From CAWCHZ01 sp963795555 (GTDB taxonomy: Bacteria; Actinomycetota; Thermoleophilia; Solirubrobacterales; Solirubrobacteraceae), in contig CAWCHZ010000002.1 of assembly GCA_963795555.1 (NCBI GenBank), positions 248,001 to 312,000 on the forward strand: a stretch of 64,000 nucleotides of DNA. The letters run 5' to 3'. The notes under the pieces were generated by a model. That model was not told the DNA's origin, did no database searches, and worked only from the letters and a program-made list of their open reading frames with translations. Below, one piece after another: positions 39,890 to 48,006 of the stretch; position 1 is the first letter of the stretch, and each line of letters starts with the position of its first letter. The translations under genes and the position numbers were made by a program.

Positions 39890-40249
39890 ATGACCCGCGT
39901 CAAGCGCTCGCTGCACGGCCGCAAGAAGCGGCGCGCGACGCTCGCGCTGACCAAGGGCTATCGCGGCGAGGCGCACTCCAACTACCGGCGCGCCAAGGAG
40001 GCCGTGATCGCGGCCGACTCCTACGCCTACCGCGATCGCCGCAACCGCAAGCGCGACTTCCGGCGGCTCTGGATCACCCGCATCAACGCCGCCGCCCGCC
40101 AGAACGGCATGTCCTACTCGCAGCTGATGCACGGGCTCGCGCTCGCGGGCGTCGAGCTCGACCGCAAGATCCTCGCCGACCTCGCCGTCCGCGACGCCGA
40201 GGCCTTCCGACGTTTCGCCGAGCGCGCCCGCGAGGCGTCGGCAGCCTGA
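39890..40249 (+). CDS. rplT: 50S ribosomal protein L20
   Basis: This 119-residue protein begins [22 protein letters not shown] and continues with [50 protein letters not shown], the conserved L20 sequence. It nucleates early 23S rRNA folding and often represses its own operon. A rho-independent terminator follows. Confidence 0.97.
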   Translation: MTRVKRSLHGRKKRRATLALTKGYRGEAHSNYRRAKEAVIAADSYAYRDRRNRKRDFRRLWITRINAAARQNGMSYSQLMHGLALAGVELDRKILADLAVRDAEAFRRFAERAREASAA

Positions 40250-40275
40250 CCCCAGGACACCGACGCACAGCCAGC

Positions 40276-40310
40276 GGGCGCCGCTCCCATTGGGACCGGC
40301 GCCCTTTTTT
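40276..40310 (+). terminator. rho-independent terminator after rplT
   Basis: GGGCGCCG at 40276-40283 pairs with CGGCGCCC at 40297-40304; the loop can extend the stem through TCCC/GGGA. Six T follow at 40305-40310. It ends the infC-rpmI-rplT transcript and separates it from trmH. Confidence 0.92.
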
Positions 40311-40400
40311 GTTCCCAAGCCAAATCCCGACGAGCCTCAGCCGAACCGACCCGCACAAGCCAGGACCAACCCCACCAGCCCCCTCCAGACACCGCAGAGC

Positions 40401-41117
40401 ATGCCCACACCGATCAGCTCTCCCCACAACGACGCCCTCAAGGAGGTTCGCCGGCTTGCCCGGCGCCGCGAGCGCGAGCGTGCCGGGCGCTTCGTGGCCG
40501 AGGGTGAGGACCTGCTCGCCGCCGCCGACGCGGCCGGCTGGCCGGCGTTCGAGCGCTATTGCCTGGCCGGCAGCGGGCTCGCCGGGCGCGAGGTTGAGGC
40601 CGAGGCGCTGGCGGCCGCCTCCACGCTGGGCTCGGGCACCCGCACGCTGGGCGTCTACGCCGAGCGCTGGGCCGCGCCGGCCGGGCCGCTGTGCGTCTAC
40701 CTGCACGGCCTGCGCGACCCCGGCAACGTCGGCACCGTGCTGCGCGCCGCCGAGGCCTTCGGCGCTGGCAGCGTCGTGCTCGGCCCTGACTGCGCCGACC
40801 CCTATGGCCCCAAGGCGGTGCGCGCCAGCGCCGGCGCGATCTTCACCGTTGCGGTCGCCCGGGCCGGGTTGGGGGAGCTGCCGCGCCCGCGGATCGCGCT
40901 GGTCGCGCACGCCGGCGAGGCGCTGCGCGGGCCGCTCGACCTGGTTGCCGGCGAACAGGCGACGATCGTCGTCGGCGCCGAGCGCGCCGGCCTGCCCACC
41001 GAGGTCGTCGCGGCCTGTGAGCGCGTCGCCCGGCTGCCGATCCGCTCGGAGTCGCTCAACGCCGCGATGGCGGCGACGGTGGCGTTGTATGAGCTGACTA
41101 GGATGCGCGCGCCATGA
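40401..41117 (+). CDS. TrmH/SpoU-family RNA 2'-O-methyltransferase
   Basis: The 238-residue protein has an N-terminal substrate-binding part (ALKEVRRLARRRERERAGRFVAEGEDLL) and a SPOUT catalytic domain with YLHGLRDPGNVGTVLRAAEAFGAGSVVLGPDCADPYGPKAVRASAGAIF (motif 1 and 2) and TIVVGAERAGLPTEV ... LPIRSESLNAAMAATVALYEL (motif 3). It methylates rRNA or tRNA ribose. The start at 40401 is the first methionine after the terminator. Its TGA overlaps the ATG of a 12-codon micro-ORF leading to pheS. Confidence 0.93.
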   Translation: MPTPISSPHNDALKEVRRLARRRERERAGRFVAEGEDLLAAADAAGWPAFERYCLAGSGLAGREVEAEALAAASTLGSGTRTLGVYAERWAAPAGPLCVYLHGLRDPGNVGTVLRAAEAFGAGSVVLGPDCADPYGPKAVRASAGAIFTVAVARAGLGELPRPRIALVAHAGEALRGPLDLVAGEQATIVVGAERAGLPTEVVAACERVARLPIRSESLNAAMAATVALYELTRMRAP

Positions 41118-41155
41118 CAGATGCGCGCGCCATCAGGATGCCCGCGCCATGACAG
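41100..41155 (+). repeat. duplicated trmH/pheS junction with a 12-codon micro-ORF
   Basis: A 21-bp unit at 41100-41120 recurs with one mismatch at 41135-41155 (period 35), with a half copy between. Each copy includes CCATGACAG. The first ATGA ends trmH and opens MTDARAIRMPAP (41114-41152); its TGA overlaps the pheS ATG at 41149. The micro-peptide starts like PheS (MTAAHA) and ends like TrmH (RMRAP), the mark of a duplicated overlap. Confidence 0.88.
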
Positions 41156-42216
41156 CCGCGCACGCCATGACCGAGCGGATCGCGGCGCTGCGCGACGAGG
41201 GCGAGCGCGCGCTCGCCGACGTGCGCTCATCGAGCGAGCTCGAGGAGCTGCGCGTGCGCTACCTCGGCCGCAAGGCGGAGCTGCCCGGGCTGCTGCGGCG
41301 TGTCAGCGAGCTCGATCCCGCGCAGCGCGGCGCCGTTGGCGCGGCGGCCAACGCGGCCCGGCGCATGCTCGAGGCGTTGATCGAGCAGCGCGGCGCCGCG
41401 CTGCGCGCCGAGGAGCTCGATGCGCAGCTGTCAAGCGACGGCGTCGATGTGACGCTGCCCGCCGACCCGGCGCCGATGGTGGGGCGCCACCACCTGCTCA
41501 GCGCCACGCGCCGCGAGCTGGAGGACATCTTCATCGGCCTCGGCTTCGAGATCGCCGAGGGCCCCGAGGTCGAGCACGTCTACTACAACTTCGACGCGCT
41601 CAACCACGACTCGACGCATCCCGCGCGGGCGCTGACTGACACCTTCTACGTCTCCAGCGACGTCGTGCTGCGCACGCACACATCGCCGGTGCAGATCCGC
41701 GCGATGCTGCGCGCGGCACCACCGCTGTACGTGATCGTGCCCGGCCGCGTCTACCGGCCCGACTCCGACGCGACGCACACACCGCAGTTCCACCAGATCG
41801 AGGGCCTTGCGGTCGACGAGGACATCACGCTCGCCGACCTCAAGGGCACCCTGCTCGCGTTCGCGCGTGCGACGTTCGGCGAGGAGCGCGACGTGCGCCT
41901 GCGCCCGCACTTCTTTCCGTTCACCGAGCCCAGCGTCGAGGTCGACGTCTCCTGCTTCAACTGCCGCGGCGGCTGGCTCCCCGACGGCGGCCGCTGCCCG
42001 CTCTGCAAGGGCTCGGGCTGGATCGAGATCCTCGGTGCCGGCATGGTCGACCCCAACGTCTTCGAGCACGTGCGCCCCCACGGCTATGACCCCGAGCGGG
42101 TGCAGGGCTTCGCGTTCGGGTTGGGGATCGAGCGGATCGCGATGCTCAAGCACAACGTCTCCGACCTGCGCCTCTTCTTCGACAACGACGTGCGCTTCCT
42201 GGGGCAGTTCGGATGA
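41149..42216 (+). CDS. pheS: phenylalanine-tRNA ligase alpha subunit
   Basis: This 355-residue subunit has the N-terminal coiled coil, then class II motifs: GLGFEIAEGPEVEHVYYNFDALN, HTSPVQIRAML, and GLGIERIAMLKHNVSDLRLFF. It carries a four-cysteine element (CFNCRGGWLPDGGRCPLCKG) that occurs in many bacterial PheS. The start could be ATG 41149 or ATG 41167; I chose 41149 because it overlaps the micro-ORF stop. The stop overlaps pheT. Confidence 0.96.
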   Translation: MTAAHAMTERIAALRDEGERALADVRSSSELEELRVRYLGRKAELPGLLRRVSELDPAQRGAVGAAANAARRMLEALIEQRGAALRAEELDAQLSSDGVDVTLPADPAPMVGRHHLLSATRRELEDIFIGLGFEIAEGPEVEHVYYNFDALNHDSTHPARALTDTFYVSSDVVLRTHTSPVQIRAMLRAAPPLYVIVPGRVYRPDSDATHTPQFHQIEGLAVDEDITLADLKGTLLAFARATFGEERDVRLRPHFFPFTEPSVEVDVSCFNCRGGWLPDGGRCPLCKGSGWIEILGAGMVDPNVFEHVRPHGYDPERVQGFAFGLGIERIAMLKHNVSDLRLFFDNDVRFLGQFG

Positions 42217-44762
42217 GACTGCCGCTGCACTGGCTGCACGACTACTGTCGGCCCGGCCTCGACGCCGCGGCGCTCGCCGAGCGCCTCGATCTCACCGGCA
42301 CCAAGGTCGAGCGGATCCTCCATCACGGTGTCGTTGCGTCCGAGCACTTCGTCGTCGGGCGTGTGTGCAGCGTCGCGCCGCACCCCGACGCCGAGCGCCT
42401 GCGCATCTGCGAGGTCGACGTCGGCGCCGGCAACGGGGCGGCGCGCACGATCGTCTGTGGCGCGCCCAACGTCGCCGCCGGGCAGCTGGTCGCGGTCGCC
42501 ACGCCGGGGGCCACGCTCGCCGACGGCCAGCAGCTGCGCGCCGCCAAGCTGCGCGGGATCGTCTCGGACGGGATGATCCTCGCCGAGGACGAGCTGGCGA
42601 TCGGCACCGACCACAGCGGTGTGCTGGTGCTCGACGACCAGCTCGCGCCGGGCGGGCTCTCGGACACGTCGGGCACGCCCGTGGCCGTGCGCGGGGCGCG
42701 GCCGCTCGTGCCGGGCATGCCCCTGGCCGATGTGCTGCCGATCGCGACCGACGTGCTCGAGCTCGAGCTGACGCCCAACCGCCCCGACTGCCTCGGCGTC
42801 TACGGCGTCGCGCGCGAGGTCCACGCCGCCACCGGCGCGCCGCTGGCGCCCGCGCCCTGGAGCGAGGACGCGGGCACGCTTGGCGAGCTGGCCGTGGCGC
42901 GCGTCGACGTCGAGGATCCCGATCTCTGCCCGCGCTTCACCGCGCGGGTCTTCGAGGGCGTGCTGATCGGCCCCTCGCCGGCCTGGCTGAAGGCCCGGCT
43001 GATGGCCGCCGGGCAGCGCCCGATCTCAAACGTCGTCGACATCACCAACTACGTGATGCTGCTGACGGGCCAGCCGCTGCACGCCTTCGACCTCGACCGG
43101 GTCGCCGGCGGGCGGCTGATCGTGCGCCGCGCCCGGCCCGGGGAGCGCCTGCAGACGCTCGACGGCGTCGAGCGCGAGCTGGACGAGCAGATGGTCGTCG
43201 TCTGCGACGAGCAGGGACCGACGGGGATCGCGGGCATGATGGGCGGCGCTCGCGCCGAGGTCGGCGCGGGCACGACGCGCGTGCTGCTCGAGTCGGCCAC
43301 ATGGGTCGGTCCCAACATCCACGCCACCAGTGCACGGCTCGGGCTGCGCACCGAGGCCTCGGCGCGCTTCGAGAAGGGGCTCGCGCCGGAGGCCGCGTTG
43401 GAGGCGCAGGCGGTCGCGACCCGGCTGTTGGTCGAGCTCTGCGGCGCCACCGTGGCGCTGGGGACCGCGGACGTCGGCGGTCCGGGCCCGGCGCCGGCGG
43501 TGCTGCGCCTGCGGGAGGGGCGCGTCGCGGGGCTGATCGGTGCGCCGATCCCGCGCGAGCGCCAGCGCGAGATCCTCGTCGCGCTCGGCTTCGGCGTCGA
43601 GGCGGCGCCCGACGGGCTCGACGTCGCCGTTCCGCACCACCGCCGCAGCGACGTGACACGCGAGGTGGATCTGATCGAGGAGGTCGCGCGCATGCACGGG
43701 ATGGAGGGCCTGCCGGCGACGCTGCCCGCGCGGCGCGCGTCCGGGCGCCTCAGCGGCCCGCAGCGGCTGGCGCGCCGCGTGCAGGACGCGCTGGTGGAGC
43801 GCGGCCTCGACGAGATCGCCGGCTGGAGCTTCGCCGACCCCGCCGTCGCCGAGCGGTTGCGGCTGGGTGCGGACGATCCGCGCCGGGCGGCGGTCGCACT
43901 GCTCAACCCGATGGCCGAGAATCAGTCGGTCCTGCGCACGACGCTGCTGGCCTCGCTGCTCGACGCCGCGCGCCACAACGCCGCCCACGGTACGCCGGAC
44001 GTGCGGCTGTTCGAGCTTGGGGCCGTGTTCCAGCGGCGCGACGGAGGGGTCGCCGACGTTGGCGCCGCTGATGCGGCCGGCGAGGAGGGACTTGCGGCCG
44101 GGGATACAGGCGCCGATGACGGGCTTCCGCGCGAGCGTCGCCACCTCGCGGCGATCATCTGCGGGCCGGTGCGCCCGCCGACGTGGCGCGAGCCACACCC
44201 GCCGCAGGCCGACGTCTACGCCGCCAAGGGACTGCTCGCCGCCGTGCTGGACGTGCTGCGCGTCGGCTGGAGCGCGACCGTGACGAGCGAGCCGTTCCTG
44301 CATCCCGGGCGGGCCGGCGCGGCGCTGATCGATGGGCGCGCGATCGGCTGGTTCGGCGAGCTGCACCCGCTCGTCGCGGGCGCCTGGGACATCGATGGCG
44401 CCGCGGGCTTCGAGATCGACCTCGAAGCGGTGATCGAGGCGGCGGCACGGACGCCGCAGCTCTACGAGGAGCTGGCTGCGTTCCCCGAGCTGCACCAGGA
44501 CCTGGCCGTGACCGTCGACGCGGCGCTGCCCGCCGCGCGGGTGGTCGACATCGTGCGCCGAGCCGCCGGGCCGACGCTCGTGCGGGCCGAGGTCTTCGAC
44601 GTCTACCGTGGCGAGCAGGCGGGGGAGGGACGGGTCTCGCTGGCGTTGCGGCTGGTGTTCCGCTCGCCCGAGCGGACGCTGACCGACGCCGATGTCGCGC
44701 GCACGCGCGAGCGGATCCTGCGCGAGCTGGCCGACGAGGTCGGGGCGGTGGCGCGTGCCTAG
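42213..44762 (+). CDS. pheT: phenylalanine-tRNA ligase beta subunit
   Basis: The 849-residue subunit has the N-terminal tRNA-binding OB fold (VGRVCSVAPHPDAERLRICEVDVG ... IVCGAPNVAAGQLV), the B3/B4 editing domain with ELTPNRPDCLGVYGVAREV and MGGARAEVGAGTTRVLLESA, and B5 (RSDVTREVDLIEEVARMHG). The ferredoxin-like anticodon domain closes it (FPELHQDLAVTVD ... DADVARTRERILREL). A glycine/alanine/aspartate-rich insert of about 30 residues near residue 610-640 is unusual. It overlaps pheS by 4 bp and argC by 8 bp. Confidence 0.96.
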   Translation: MRLPLHWLHDYCRPGLDAAALAERLDLTGTKVERILHHGVVASEHFVVGRVCSVAPHPDAERLRICEVDVGAGNGAARTIVCGAPNVAAGQLVAVATPGATLADGQQLRAAKLRGIVSDGMILAEDELAIGTDHSGVLVLDDQLAPGGLSDTSGTPVAVRGARPLVPGMPLADVLPIATDVLELELTPNRPDCLGVYGVAREVHAATGAPLAPAPWSEDAGTLGELAVARVDVEDPDLCPRFTARVFEGVLIGPSPAWLKARLMAAGQRPISNVVDITNYVMLLTGQPLHAFDLDRVAGGRLIVRRARPGERLQTLDGVERELDEQMVVVCDEQGPTGIAGMMGGARAEVGAGTTRVLLESATWVGPNIHATSARLGLRTEASARFEKGLAPEAALEAQAVATRLLVELCGATVALGTADVGGPGPAPAVLRLREGRVAGLIGAPIPRERQREILVALGFGVEAAPDGLDVAVPHHRRSDVTREVDLIEEVARMHGMEGLPATLPARRASGRLSGPQRLARRVQDALVERGLDEIAGWSFADPAVAERLRLGADDPRRAAVALLNPMAENQSVLRTTLLASLLDAARHNAAHGTPDVRLFELGAVFQRRDGGVADVGAADAAGEEGLAAGDTGADDGLPRERRHLAAIICGPVRPPTWREPHPPQADVYAAKGLLAAVLDVLRVGWSATVTSEPFLHPGRAGAALIDGRAIGWFGELHPLVAGAWDIDGAAGFEIDLEAVIEAAARTPQLYEELAAFPELHQDLAVTVDAALPAARVVDIVRRAAGPTLVRAEVFDVYRGEQAGEGRVSLALRLVFRSPERTLTDADVARTRERILRELADEVGAVARA

Positions 44763-45750
44763 CGTCGCGGTCATCGGCGCGTCCGGGTTCACCGGCGCGC
44801 TGTCGGCGGCGCTGCTCTGGCGCCACCCCTCCTTCGAGCTGGTGGCGATCACCGGCCGCTCGGACGCCGGCCGGCGGCTCGACGAGGTCTACCCGCGCCA
44901 CCGCGTTCCGTTGACGCTGGAGGAGCTCGACGTCGAGCGTCACGGCGCGCCCGACGCGGTGATCGTCGCCTACCCGCACGGCGCCTCCTCCGGTGTGGTG
45001 GCGCGGCTGCTGGAGCAGGGCACCCGCGTCGTCGACCTCTCCGCCGACTTCCGCCTGCGCGAGCTGGACACCTACTCGAGCTGGTATGGGACGCATGAGG
45101 CGCCGGAGCTGCTGGAGGAGGCCGCCTACGGGCTGACCGAGCTGCACCGCGAGGCGATCGCCGTGGCGCGGCTGGTCGCCAACCCCGGCTGCTTCCCGGT
45201 TGCGGCGCTGCTGTCGCTGTCGCCGCTGGCGCGCGCGGGGCTGATCGGCGATGTGGTGATCGATGGCAAGACGGGCGTCTCGGGCGCCGGGCGCGCGGCG
45301 ACCGAGGACACCCACTTCGTGTCGGTCGACGAGAACGTCCGCGCCTACCGCGTCGGGGCTCACCGCCACACGCCGGAGATCGAGCAGGAGCTGGCCGGGC
45401 TGGGGGCCGCCGTAACGGTCACGTTCACGGCGCACCTGCTGCCGCTCGACCAGGGCGAGCTCGTGAGCTGCTACGTCACGCCATCGCGCCCGCTCGACCG
45501 CGGTGACATCAGCGACTTGTACCGCGAGGCCTACGCCGACGAGCCGTTCGTCGAGCTGGTCGAGCGCCCGCCGGGCGTGCGCGACGTGCGCGAGACCAAC
45601 TTCTGTCGCATCTCCACCCATGTCGAGGAGCGCAGCGGCCGGCTGATCGTCTTCGGCGCGATCGACAACCTCTGGAAGGGGGCCGCGTCGCAGGCGGTGC
45701 AGAACCTCAATTTGATGTTCGGGTTGCCCGAGATGGAGGGGATCGCGTGA
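44755..45750 (+). CDS. argC: N-acetyl-gamma-glutamyl-phosphate reductase
   Basis: This 331-residue enzyme starts with the NADP fold VAVIGASGFTGALSAALL, has YPHGASSGVVARLLEQGTRVVDLSADFRL, and the active cysteine in VANPGCFPVAALLSLSPL, followed by AHRHTPEIEQEL. It reduces N-acetylglutamyl phosphate to the semialdehyde in arginine synthesis. The GTG start at 44755 overlaps pheT by 8 bp. Its stop (GTGA) opens a 22-codon micro-ORF that leads into argJ. Confidence 0.96.
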   Translation: MPSVAVIGASGFTGALSAALLWRHPSFELVAITGRSDAGRRLDEVYPRHRVPLTLEELDVERHGAPDAVIVAYPHGASSGVVARLLEQGTRVVDLSADFRLRELDTYSSWYGTHEAPELLEEAAYGLTELHREAIAVARLVANPGCFPVAALLSLSPLARAGLIGDVVIDGKTGVSGAGRAATEDTHFVSVDENVRAYRVGAHRHTPEIEQELAGLGAAVTVTFTAHLLPLDQGELVSCYVTPSRPLDRGDISDLYREAYADEPFVELVERPPGVRDVRETNFCRISTHVEERSGRLIVFGAIDNLWKGAASQAVQNLNLMFGLPEMEGIA

Positions 45751-45815
45751 GGCCGCAGGGTGACAGCCGGGGGGATCGCATCGGACCGCAGGGCGACAGC
45801 AAGGGGATCACATGA
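45738..45815 (+). repeat. triplicated argC/argJ junction with a 22-codon micro-ORF
   Basis: Three degenerate copies of GGGGATCgCg start at 45738, 45771 and 45803 (periods 33 and 32). In the first, GTGA ends argC; in the third, ATGA starts argJ. The GTG at 45747 opens a 22-codon frame that ends in the TGA at 45813-45815, overlapping the argJ ATG. The encoded peptide contains an internal repeat (PQGDSRGDRI / PQGDSKGIT) and ends like ArgC (GI-). Confidence 0.82.
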
Positions 45816-47152
45816 GCGCGCACAGCTACAGTCCGCCCGGAGTCGAGCCAATCGGCTCGGGGCGCCGAGCGCTGTCCTCGCGTTGGGTCGCCATCCCCGC
45901 GGCCGCACGCGAGGTCGCTGGCCTGCCGGCGGGCTTCCGCGCCGCCGGGGTGGCCTGCGGGATCAAGCCCTCGGGCGCCCTGGACCTCGGCCTGCTGGTC
46001 TCGGATGGGTCGCTGGCGGCCAGCGCCGCGCGCTTCACGCGCTCCGGCGTGCTCGCCGCGCCGGTGCTCGTCTGCCAGCAGCGCTGCGCGCTCGACCGCC
46101 TGCGCGCGGTCGTCGTCAACTCCGGCAACGCCAACGCCGCGACCGGCCAGCGCGGCCTCGACGCCGCCGCCAAGATGCAGGGGGCGGGGGCGATCGCGGC
46201 GGGCGTCGAGGCCGAGGCCGTCGCCGTCGCATCGACCGGCGTGATCGGCGTCGCGCTGCCCGTCGACCGGGTCGTCGCCGGCCTGGTGCGCGCTCACGCC
46301 GAGCTCGGCGACGACGACGAGCGCTTCGCCGAGGCGATCCGCACGACCGATGCCTTCGCCAAGCGCGCGACCTTGGAGCTGGAGCTGTCGGGTGGCAGCG
46401 TGCGCATCGCCGCCCAGGCCAAGGGAGCCGGGATGATCTCGCCGCGCTTCGCGACGATGCTCTGCTTCGTGGAGACGGACGCGGCGCTCTGCGCTGGCAC
46501 GACGGACCGGCTGCTCGGTGGCGCCGTCGCGCGCTCGTTCGAGCGCATCAGCGTCGACGGTCAGCTGTCGACAAACGACACCGTGCTGCTGCTCGCCAAC
46601 GGCGCCAGCGGCGTCGAGCTCGCCGACGAGGCTGACGAGCGCGCCTTCGCGCAGGCGCTCGACACGCTGCTGCTGGGGCTCGCGCTGCAGGTCGTGCGCG
46701 ACGGCGAGGGCGCCCGGCGGGTGGCGCGCGTGACCGTCGAGGGCGGCGCGGCGGGCTCGGCCGGCAGGAGCGCGGCGGGCTCGGCCGGCATGAGCGCGGC
46801 GGGCTCGGACCCGGACGGCGACGTCGAGCGGGTCGCCCGGGCAATCGCCAACTCACCGCTGATCAAGGCGGCGCTGCACGGGGGAGACCCCAATTGGGGC
46901 CGGATCGCCCAGGCGATCGGGATGGCGCTGCCGCAGTCGGCCCCGCTGGACTTCGCGATCGAGATCGAGGGCGTGCCGGTCTGCGCCGGCGGTGCCGCGC
47001 TGCCGTTCGATGCAGCCGCGCTGGCCTGCGCCGTCGAGCGCGATGAGGTCGAGTATGCGGTGCGGCTGCCCGGTAGCCACGGGCGCGCGGAGATGTTCTT
47101 CTCCGATCTCTCGCACGAGTACGTGACGATCAACGCGGAGTACACGACATGA
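45812..47152 (+). CDS. argJ: bifunctional ornithine acetyltransferase/N-acetylglutamate synthase
   Basis: The 446-residue protein contains SGNANAATGQRGL, KGAGMISPRFATMLCFVETDA, the self-cleavage site STNDTVLLLANG (Thr is the nucleophile of the beta chain), SPLIKAALHGGDPNWGRI and the end SDLSHEYVTINAEYTT. It recycles the acetyl group in arginine synthesis. An insert of about 21 residues (three copies of a SAAGSAG-like unit) sits in the beta chain after VARVTVEGG. Starts at ATG 45812, overlaps argB by 4 bp. Confidence 0.96.
   Translation: MSAHSYSPPGVEPIGSGRRALSSRWVAIPAAAREVAGLPAGFRAAGVACGIKPSGALDLGLLVSDGSLAASAARFTRSGVLAAPVLVCQQRCALDRLRAVVVNSGNANAATGQRGLDAAAKMQGAGAIAAGVEAEAVAVASTGVIGVALPVDRVVAGLVRAHAELGDDDERFAEAIRTTDAFAKRATLELELSGGSVRIAAQAKGAGMISPRFATMLCFVETDAALCAGTTDRLLGGAVARSFERISVDGQLSTNDTVLLLANGASGVELADEADERAFAQALDTLLLGLALQVVRDGEGARRVARVTVEGGAAGSAGRSAAGSAGMSAAGSDPDGDVERVARAIANSPLIKAALHGGDPNWGRIAQAIGMALPQSAPLDFAIEIEGVPVCAGGAALPFDAAALACAVERDEVEYAVRLPGSHGRAEMFFSDLSHEYVTINAEYTT
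46746..46808 (+). repeat. 24-bp tandem repeat array inside argJ
   Basis: Two full units (46746-46769 and 46770-46793) and a partial third (46794-46808) differ at only a few bases. They encode an 8-residue serine/alanine/glycine unit and expand a loop of the ArgJ beta chain in frame. Confidence 0.88.
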
Positions 47153-48006
47153 CCCGCGAGCCGCCGTCGATCGGCACGTTGCTCGAGGCGCTGCCCTACA
47201 TCCGCGAGTTCCACGACCGCACGGTCGTGATCAAGTACGGCGGCGCGGCGATGGACGACCCGACGCTCTGCGAGGAGTTCGCGCGCGACGTGGTGCTGCT
47301 CAAGTACGTCGGCGTGAACCCGGTGATCGTCCACGGCGGCGGCCCGGAGATCACCGCGCACATGGAGCGCCTGGACATGCCGGTGAAGTTCATCAGCGGC
47401 CTGCGCGTCTCGGATGCCGACACGGTCGCCGTCGCCAAGATGGTGCTCGTCGGCAAGATCAACAAGGACATCGTGCTGCGCCTCGGCCGCCACGGACAGC
47501 CGGCGGTCGGGCTCTGCGGCGACGACGGGCTGCTGTTCAGGGTGACCCGGCGCACGGCGCCCGACGGCCAGGACATCGGTCTCGTCGGCAGCATCGATCG
47601 TGTCGACGTCCGCGTCGTCGAGCACATCGCCGTCGACTACATCCCGGTGATCGCCTCGATCGGCGCCGACCGCGAGGGCCACTCGCACAACATCAACGCC
47701 GACGAGGCCGCCGGCGCGCTCGCCGCCGCGCTGGGCGCGGGCAAGCTGATCTTCCTGACCGACGTCCCGGGCTGGTTGCGCGACCCCCAGGACGACGACA
47801 GCCTCGTGTCCGAGACCACCGTCGCGGAGGTCGAGCGGGCACTGCCGCGCGTCGCCGGCGGCATGCACCCCAAGCTGCAGGCGTGCGTCAACGCGCTGCA
47901 CGGCGGCGTCAGCTCGGCGCACATCATCGATGGGCGAGTGCCGCACTCGCTGCTGCTGGAGCTCTTCACCGACGCTGGGATCGGCACCAAGGTGTGTCCG
48001 GCGTGA
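47149..48006 (+). CDS. argB: acetylglutamate kinase
   Basis: The 285-residue kinase has VVIKYGGAAMDD, the phosphate loop IVHGGGPEITAHMERLDMPVKFISGLRVSDADTV, NINADEAAGALAAALGAGKLIFLTDVPG, and GGMHPKLQACVNALHGGVSSAHIIDGRVPHSLLLELFTDAGIGT. The last part resembles arginine-feedback-sensitive types. It phosphorylates N-acetylglutamate. It overlaps argJ and argD by 4 bp each. Confidence 0.97.
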   Translation: MTREPPSIGTLLEALPYIREFHDRTVVIKYGGAAMDDPTLCEEFARDVVLLKYVGVNPVIVHGGGPEITAHMERLDMPVKFISGLRVSDADTVAVAKMVLVGKINKDIVLRLGRHGQPAVGLCGDDGLLFRVTRRTAPDGQDIGLVGSIDRVDVRVVEHIAVDYIPVIASIGADREGHSHNINADEAAGALAAALGAGKLIFLTDVPGWLRDPQDDDSLVSETTVAEVERALPRVAGGMHPKLQACVNALHGGVSSAHIIDGRVPHSLLLELFTDAGIGTKVCPA

